9,541 nt of DNA from JALXCG01 sp026991065 [NCBI: Gemmatimonadota bacterium] (GTDB lineage Bacteria > GCA-2686955): positions 1 to 9,541 of the forward strand of contig JALXCG010000899.1 of the NCBI GenBank assembly GCA_026991065.1, given 5' to 3'. Shown piece after piece: positions 6,408-9,541 of the stretch (its first letter is position 1; each line of letters begins with the position of its first letter). The translations under genes and the position numbers were made by a program. The notes beneath the pieces were generated by a model. The model saw nothing but the letters and a program-made list of their open reading frames with translations, ran no database searches and had not been told where the DNA came from.

Positions 6408-6713
6408 GTCTCCTCCGACGAGTTGGAAGGCTTTTCCGGCTGCTTGCCCCCAATGAACCTCGGTTCGCGGAAGCGGAACGGCCGCGGTCGGCGGAGGACA
6501 ACGTTCCACGCGAGCCGGGTGGGGGCAGGGGAAGCCGGGACAGAAGTTGATCCGCTTTTCTCACCAGATTCGGCGTCGCAGCAGAATCGCTGGTGGGAGA
6601 TGCGGGTTAGGGGCCGCGAAAAACACTAAGTATAGCAATTCTCGTCTGCCCGCTCTGGGTTTTTCCACTCCCGAGGGCGGTCCGATCCTTCATTCCCCCA
6701 AAGAACTCCCGGC
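6408..6713. other. 306-base gap between lipoprotein and small exported protein genes
   Basis: No gene is supported here. On the minus strand it contains the lipoprotein ribosome binding site and a good extended -10 element (6629-6637), leaving a predicted leader of about 215 bases. In-frame extension of the lipoprotein up to 6509 would place its signal peptide internally, so this stretch is read as leader. I saw no riboswitch motif that I know and no intrinsic terminator. Confidence 0.5.
6629..6637 (-). promoter_or_regulatory. Extended -10 promoter element for TPR lipoprotein
   Basis: The minus strand reads TGCTATACT: TATACT (6634-6629) matches the -10 consensus in 5 of 6 positions and has the TGn extension directly upstream. 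No good -35 lies at 16-18 bases, as is common for extended -10 promoters. Transcription would start near 6622, about 215 bases before the lipoprotein ATG. Confidence 0.5.
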
Positions 6714-6724
6714 TCAGCGCCGGG
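6708..6724 (-). repeat. Hairpin overlapping the stop codon of the small exported protein gene
   Basis: CCCGGC (6708-6713) and GCCGGG (6719-6724) form a perfect 6-bp stem whose 5-base loop contains the TGA stop (minus strand, 6716-6714). Only a poor T-rich stretch (AGTTCTTTGG) follows on the minus strand, so it may be an imperfect terminator or an mRNA 3'-end structure. Confidence 0.4.
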
Positions 6725-7181
6725 AAAAGCCCCAAGGGCGTGGCTCCAGCCAGGGCGAGAGCGGGTCACCGCCAAAACCGGAAAACCCAGCCGTGTAGGG
6801 ATTGCGTCCCCAATCAAGGTGGAAATAGAGGTTCTTGGTTGGGCGATAGTCGAGTTCGATTCCGGGAAGAACCTCTCCGGTTTCGCCGGCGCCGTTCAGG
6901 GCGTTGATTGGAGCGTTTTGCGCCAGATCCAGATGAATCCTCAGGTCCAGATTCTGATGGAGTTTGAAGTCGAACGAGTTGAGCAGGATTCCCTGCTGGA
7001 TGGTTTGCCCGCCGCCACTGACGATGCTGTATTGCAGCCCGTGATGGTGCTCGAACTGGGTGGCGCTGAAAAGCCCTCCGGCGCTCTCCCCAATCCCCAG
7101 GGAGAACCCCCGATTGGGTGATTCAAACGGCGTTGCGGCGTTCGCGACTACCAATGTGCCGATAATCAGCAGATTCCACAT
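6714..7181 (-). CDS. Small predicted exported beta-strand-rich protein, function unknown
   Basis: The 155-residue product starts at ATG 7181 with GAAGG eight bases upstream. Residues 1-15 (MWNLLIIGTLVVANA) look like a signal peptide cleaved after ANA, although no Lys or Arg precedes the hydrophobic core, which is unusual. The mature part has alternating, Gly-rich, amphipathic stretches typical of beta-strands: HHHGLQYSIVSGGGQ, GILLNSFDFKLHQNLDLRIH, LPGIELDYRPTKNLYFHLDW. This resembles short conserved hypothetical outer-envelope proteins of FCB bacteria (a recollection of pattern, not a search result), perhaps a small barrel or barrel fragment. It contains no cysteine. The tail GFGGDPLSPWLEPRPWGFSRR is Pro/Trp-rich. 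The gene opens the minus-strand block and diverges from the 535-residue protein gene. A real gene is likely; function is unknown. Confidence 0.72.
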   Translation of the reverse strand: MWNLLIIGTLVVANAATPFESPNRGFSLGIGESAGGLFSATQFEHHHGLQYSIVSGGGQTIQQGILLNSFDFKLHQNLDLRIHLDLAQNAPINALNGAGETGEVLPGIELDYRPTKNLYFHLDWGRNPYTAGFSGFGGDPLSPWLEPRPWGFSRR

Positions 7182-7208
7182 TTTGAACGCCTTCTCGCTT
7201 GGGTGTGT

Positions 7209-7229
7209 CTCTCGGACCGCTTCCGAGAG
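7209..7229 (-). repeat. Perfect 8-bp hairpin in the leader of the small exported protein gene
   Basis: CTCTCGGA (7209-7216) and TCCGAGAG (7222-7229) are exact inverted repeats around a 5-base loop, about 28 bases upstream of the ATG at 7181 and before its GAAGG site. With the candidate promoter at 7241-7249 it would form very near the 5' end of the mRNA, which is typical of stabilising leaders; as DNA it could equally be an operator. Confidence 0.5.
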
Positions 7230-7240
7230 GTTGCGAAGTA

Positions 7241-7249
7241 CCTATACCA
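7241..7249 (-). promoter_or_regulatory. Candidate extended -10 element for small exported protein gene
   Basis: The minus strand reads TGGTATAGG: TATAGG (7246-7241) matches the -10 in 4 of 6 positions with a TGn extension. No convincing -35 is present. Transcription would begin near 7234, right before the 8-bp hairpin. Confidence 0.35.
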
Positions 7250-7468
7250 CCAATGGGGAGGCGCGGTTCCCGAGAGTTCAGACAGGACGAATGGTTCGAT
7301 TTTCGCGCCCTCGAAAGCAGTGGTCAAGGAGCAATCGTCGAAGCGGCCGCCGGTAGCCCGCGCGCATGCACTGTGACGAATGCTCTGGGCCTTTTCCGGG
7401 ACCGGCCAGGATTCTCCTGCTAGTTTAGCAAGTCTTTGCCAATACGCCGGTTGTGGTTCTTCCCGGTC

Positions 7469-7486
7469 GCCGGCAAAAGTGCCGGC
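7469..7486. repeat. GC-rich 7-bp hairpin in divergent intergenic region
   Basis: GCCGGCA (7469-7475) and TGCCGGC (7480-7486) form a perfect stem with a 4-base loop. It is not followed by a T-run. It lies about 120 bases upstream of the plus-strand promoter candidate; its role is unknown. Confidence 0.35.
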
Positions 7487-7603
7487 TTCCCGGCGCCCGG
7501 GCAGCGCTGACCGAGACGCATCTCGACACGCTGCGGGGAGTCGGGTTCGCAGCCAACGACGCGGATGGTGCCTTGATGGTGGTGCGAGGACCGGCTTGCA
7601 GGC

Positions 7604-7633
7604 TTGACAGAACCCCTCTCTGACCGGTATTCC
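7604..7633 (+). promoter_or_regulatory. Candidate promoter of the 535-residue repeat protein gene
   Basis: A perfect TTGACA (7604-7609) is followed 18 bases later by TATTCC (7628-7633; 3 of 6 matches, with the important TA). Transcription would start near 7640, giving a leader of about 45 bases with GAGGAG (7673-7678) five bases before the ATG at 7684. The spacing and -35 resemble the rpsT promoter candidate. Confidence 0.4.
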
Positions 7634-7683
7634 CAATCAAACCACATTTTCTCAGAACCGCAGCCCGTCCCAGAGGAGATCGC

Positions 7684-9291
7684 ATGCGCCCTCAGCGTGA
7701 ATTCGGAGGTGTCCTGAACTGGATCCTCATCCTGTTGGCAGCCGCCGGATTGGTCGCCTCGATCATCATACCCGGCCGTGCCTACTCGCGTGCGGAGCGG
7801 GAACGCGCCGTTGCCCGGCAGGACATGCTGGATATCGTCACGGCGGAGAATCGCGCCTATTCAGAGACGCAGCACTACCTGGGGTCTCTGGATTCTCTGC
7901 AGCTCTTTCTGGAGTGGCAGACGAAACGCTATGATTCCGTCCTGGATTCGCTGATTGCTTTCTTTGACCTCTCGGAGCAGGGGCTGGAACAGGTCAATCG
8001 GGCCGCCACGCAAGCTGGAGATCTGCGGGAGTATTTGCAGTATGTAGGGGATTTGGCGCTGCGCGATGCTTATGTCGCGATCGCCGACTCCGCGTATCAA
8101 TATCTGCGATTCCGTGGAGATCTGCAGGCGGGGGAAGCAGAGTTCAGTCGTCTTTTTGACGAAATTGCTGCGGCTCTCAATGCGGACATGTTGGCGCCCG
8201 CCGAATTCGAAGCGCTGGCCGGCAAGGTGGACAGTCTGGAACTGATTTTCCGGGCCGATCCGGCGCAATTGGAAAAATACGGCGCCTATCGTGAGGATCT
8301 CTACCTGACCCGCGCCTTGATTCCGGCGCGAGAGCGTTTTCAGGCTACGCTGAAGGCGGTGGATACTTATCTGGAGTCCGGCTATCGGGCTCCGGCGGCG
8401 CTCCGCGTGGCCGCCTCGCAGGCAGACAGTCTGCGTTTCTGCTTCCTTTTCGGTGGTGATGCGCAGGCCAGCGAGGCGCTTGAAGATATCCACGATTTTC
8501 TGGCCTATCGAGCTGATCTCATCGAACGCAAGGATGGCTACGACCATCTTTTCGATCTGGTTGCGGACTATCTGCGCGATCCTGGCCGTGACCCGGAGAT
8601 CGCCCGCGACATGTCGGACCACGTTGACAGTTTGAAATACTGCTTCCTCTTCGACTCTCCTGGTGCCCTCGGTGTGCCGCTGGAAGAGGGCGCCGACGCC
8701 GAAGTGAGTCGCACTGCGGATCTGAGTCGGATCTCAAACTTCCTCTATGGTCTGGCGTCCGCCTGGAATACCCAAGTCGACAGCCTTTCCGAGATAATTC
8801 CCGAGAGCAAGCGCAAGGCCCATAAGAAGGCGCGAGCAGAACTGCGCACCCGTTTTGCTCAGGAGCAAGAAAAGAAACTGGAAGAGGCTCGGGGCTACGC
8901 CGAAGCATTGGGCGTCATGAAGGAGGAATTCGCGACGACCCTTGAGCACTTGAATGAGGATTTGGTCAAGAAACGCGAGGCGATTCCGGCAGTGCGTGCT
9001 GCTTTGGAAGCGCGGATCGCCGGCGCGGGGACGCAACAGACCGTGACTTTGGCCGAGTTGCGCGCGCTTTTTGAACAGAATCTCAAGGGTAACCCGGCGC
9101 GGGCCAAACAGTTGAAGGGCCAGCTCACGAGTCTTGACCGCGCGTCATTCCCGCCCAGCAGCTTTCACACGCATTCGCCGGCCTACCCACGGGCGATGTA
9201 CCGCCTCGAGTTGGAAGGCGACAAGGTCTCCGTGCGCCCCTTCCACCGGGAGGAGTTCGGCGAAATCGTCGAAGGAGATGCGACCTGGTAG
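7684..9291 (+). CDS. Unrecognised membrane-anchored protein with DSL/CFLF internal repeats
   Basis: I do not recognise this family. The 535-residue product begins at ATG 7684 behind GAGGAG. A single hydrophobic segment (10-30, VLNWILILLAAAGLVASIII) follows a short basic N-terminus and leads into a helix, so it is probably a signal anchor with the bulk outside the cytoplasm. Three degenerate repeats of about 50 residues span 143-192, 202-256 and 275-323; each starts F/Y-R-x-D-L and ends DSL followed by an aromatic-rich stretch (VDSLELIF, ADSLRFCFLF, VDSLKYCFLF). A partial fourth ends VDSLSEII (365-372). The only two cysteines, C253 and C320, occupy the same place in repeats 2 and 3. Residues 375-440 are charged and likely coiled-coil. 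The C-terminus (505-535, YRLELEGDKVSVRPF) looks like a small beta unit. The N-terminal 75 residues resemble a pseudopilin helix but lack a prepilin peptidase site. It seems monocistronic. Confidence 0.85.
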   Translation: MRPQREFGGVLNWILILLAAAGLVASIIIPGRAYSRAERERAVARQDMLDIVTAENRAYSETQHYLGSLDSLQLFLEWQTKRYDSVLDSLIAFFDLSEQGLEQVNRAATQAGDLREYLQYVGDLALRDAYVAIADSAYQYLRFRGDLQAGEAEFSRLFDEIAAALNADMLAPAEFEALAGKVDSLELIFRADPAQLEKYGAYREDLYLTRALIPARERFQATLKAVDTYLESGYRAPAALRVAASQADSLRFCFLFGGDAQASEALEDIHDFLAYRADLIERKDGYDHLFDLVADYLRDPGRDPEIARDMSDHVDSLKYCFLFDSPGALGVPLEEGADAEVSRTADLSRISNFLYGLASAWNTQVDSLSEIIPESKRKAHKKARAELRTRFAQEQEKKLEEARGYAEALGVMKEEFATTLEHLNEDLVKKREAIPAVRAALEARIAGAGTQQTVTLAELRALFEQNLKGNPARAKQLKGQLTSLDRASFPPSSFHTHSPAYPRAMYRLELEGDKVSVRPFHREEFGEIVEGDATW

Positions 9292-9359
9292 AGTTGAGCC
9301 GCGGTTGCTGATCGGCGCCGCGGCACAGGACCACATTCGAGGCCTACTTTTCCTTTGCG

Positions 9360-9374
9360 GTTGCCTTTGGCAAC
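9360..9374. repeat. Short hairpin downstream of the 535-residue protein gene
   Basis: GTTGCC (9360-9365) and GGCAAC (9369-9374) form a perfect 6-bp stem with a TTT loop, about 70 bases after the stop codon. There is no T-run after it on the plus strand. It could protect the mRNA 3' end; otherwise 9292-9444 shows nothing recognisable. Confidence 0.3.
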
Positions 9375-9444
9375 GCGGCAGTGCGGAGGAGAGTGGGCCT
9401 TTCGAGTTTCTTGCGTGGAGATCCCTTCGCGCGGCCCCGCACAC

Positions 9445-9481
9445 AAAAAAAAGGCCGAAAACTCTGATTGAGTCTTCGGCC
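9445..9481 (-). terminator. Intrinsic terminator of tRNA-Ala, possibly bidirectional
   Basis: On the minus strand GGCCGAA (9481-9475) pairs with TTCGGCC (9459-9453), extended by GACTC/GAGTT-type pairing inside (four further base pairs and one mismatch) around a 5-base loop, and is followed directly by eight T (9452-9445). It begins 10 bases after the tRNA 3' CCA. On the plus strand the same stem is followed by CTTTCT, so it may weakly end transcription from the convergent 7684-9291 gene. Confidence 0.9.
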
Positions 9482-9491
9482 CTTTCTAATC

Positions 9492-9541
9492 TGGTGGAGC
9501 CAAGGGGGATCGAACCCCTGACCTCGTGACTGCCAGTCACG
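9492..9541 (-). tRNA. tRNA-Ala (anticodon GGC), 5' part cut by window edge
   Basis: The minus strand from 9541 shows the anticodon stem CGTGA/TCACG around loop CTGGCAG (anticodon GGC at 9534-9532), variable loop AGGTC, T-arm AGGGG-TTCGATC-CCCCT, acceptor strand TGGCTCC, discriminator A and an encoded CCA. U at position 70 fits the G3:U70 pair that defines alanine tRNAs, and the 3' half closely resembles bacterial tRNA-Ala(GGC). The 50 bases correspond to positions 27-76; the D-arm and 5' acceptor strand lie beyond the window. Read on the plus strand the loop would give GCC, but the T-arm and CCA are only correct on the minus strand. Confidence 0.95.

Larger units (their letters stand above)
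7182..7683. other. 502-base divergent intergenic region
   Basis: It lies between two divergent genes, and no convincing gene is seen inside; the longest frame (minus, 7636 to 7166) overlaps the exported-protein start and has shadow-like composition. It holds a candidate extended -10 promoter and a perfect 8-bp hairpin for the minus-strand gene (7209-7249), a 7-bp hairpin (7469-7486), and a candidate plus-strand promoter (7604-7633) with the ribosome binding site GAGGAG (7673-7678). The stretch 7250-7465 shows nothing recognisable. Confidence 0.5.

Noticed and set aside
7166-7636. 156-residue minus-strand frame in the divergent intergenic region
   Set aside because: Overlaps the start of the small exported protein in another frame, and has shadow-like Arg/Pro/Ser composition.
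7861-8622. 253-residue minus-strand frame
   Set aside because: Antisense to the 535-residue protein, without ribosome binding site or recognisable motifs.
9134-9529. Plus-strand 131-residue open frame ending in EPRGIEPLTS
   Set aside because: The end is the well-known false peptide produced by translating the complement of a tRNA T-arm and anticodon arm; the rest is out of frame with the 535-residue protein gene.

Overview
The window is GC-rich bacterial chromosomal DNA with housekeeping and envelope genes and no mobile-element, phage or CRISPR signature. Several gene families together suggest a high-GC member of the Fibrobacteres-Chlorobi-Bacteroidetes (FCB) superphylum or a neighbouring uncultured phylum. 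They are the alternative, Bacteroidetes-style GlmU, RNase HIII, a DUF2723 membrane glycosyltransferase-like protein, a tiny COX24/AURKAIP1-type ribosome-associated protein, and TPR lipoproteins. The lineage is inferred from gene content, not proven.

Layout. (1) Plus-strand block, 1-2167: the 3' part of a GlmU-like sugar nucleotidyltransferase/acetyltransferase overlaps by one base (TAGTG) with rnhC (RNase HIII). After a short gap with its own promoter comes rpsT (ribosomal protein S20), which starts with TTG. (2) Minus-strand block, 7181 down to 2251. In transcription order: a small predicted exported beta-rich protein (7181-6714); a TPR lipoprotein (6407-5151); a 465-base non-coding stretch with a candidate promoter and a strong hairpin; HU (4685-4410); a 31-residue COX24-type protein (4344-4249); and a DUF2723 protein with a TPR-like tail (4191-2251). 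HU, the COX24-type gene and the DUF2723 gene look like one transcription unit. (3) 7182-7683 is a divergent intergenic region with predicted promoters in both directions. (4) 7684-9291 (plus) encodes a 535-residue unrecognised membrane-anchored protein with internal repeats. (5) At the right edge lies the 3' part of a minus-strand tRNA-Ala(GGC), followed by a clear intrinsic terminator.

Working together: S20, the COX24-type protein and tRNA-Ala serve translation. HU and RNase HIII serve chromosome structure and genome maintenance. The GlmU-like enzyme makes UDP-GlcNAc for the envelope. The DUF2723 protein, the lipoprotein and the two predicted exported or anchored proteins act in or at the membrane.

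Most interesting items: the 31-residue COX24-type gene, too short for usual ORF cut-offs, sitting between HU and a DUF2723 gene; the 535-residue repeat protein whose only two cysteines lie in copies of the same DSL-x-x-CFLF motif; and the structured, apparently long leader upstream of HU. I saw no clearly new multi-gene defence or metabolic system.
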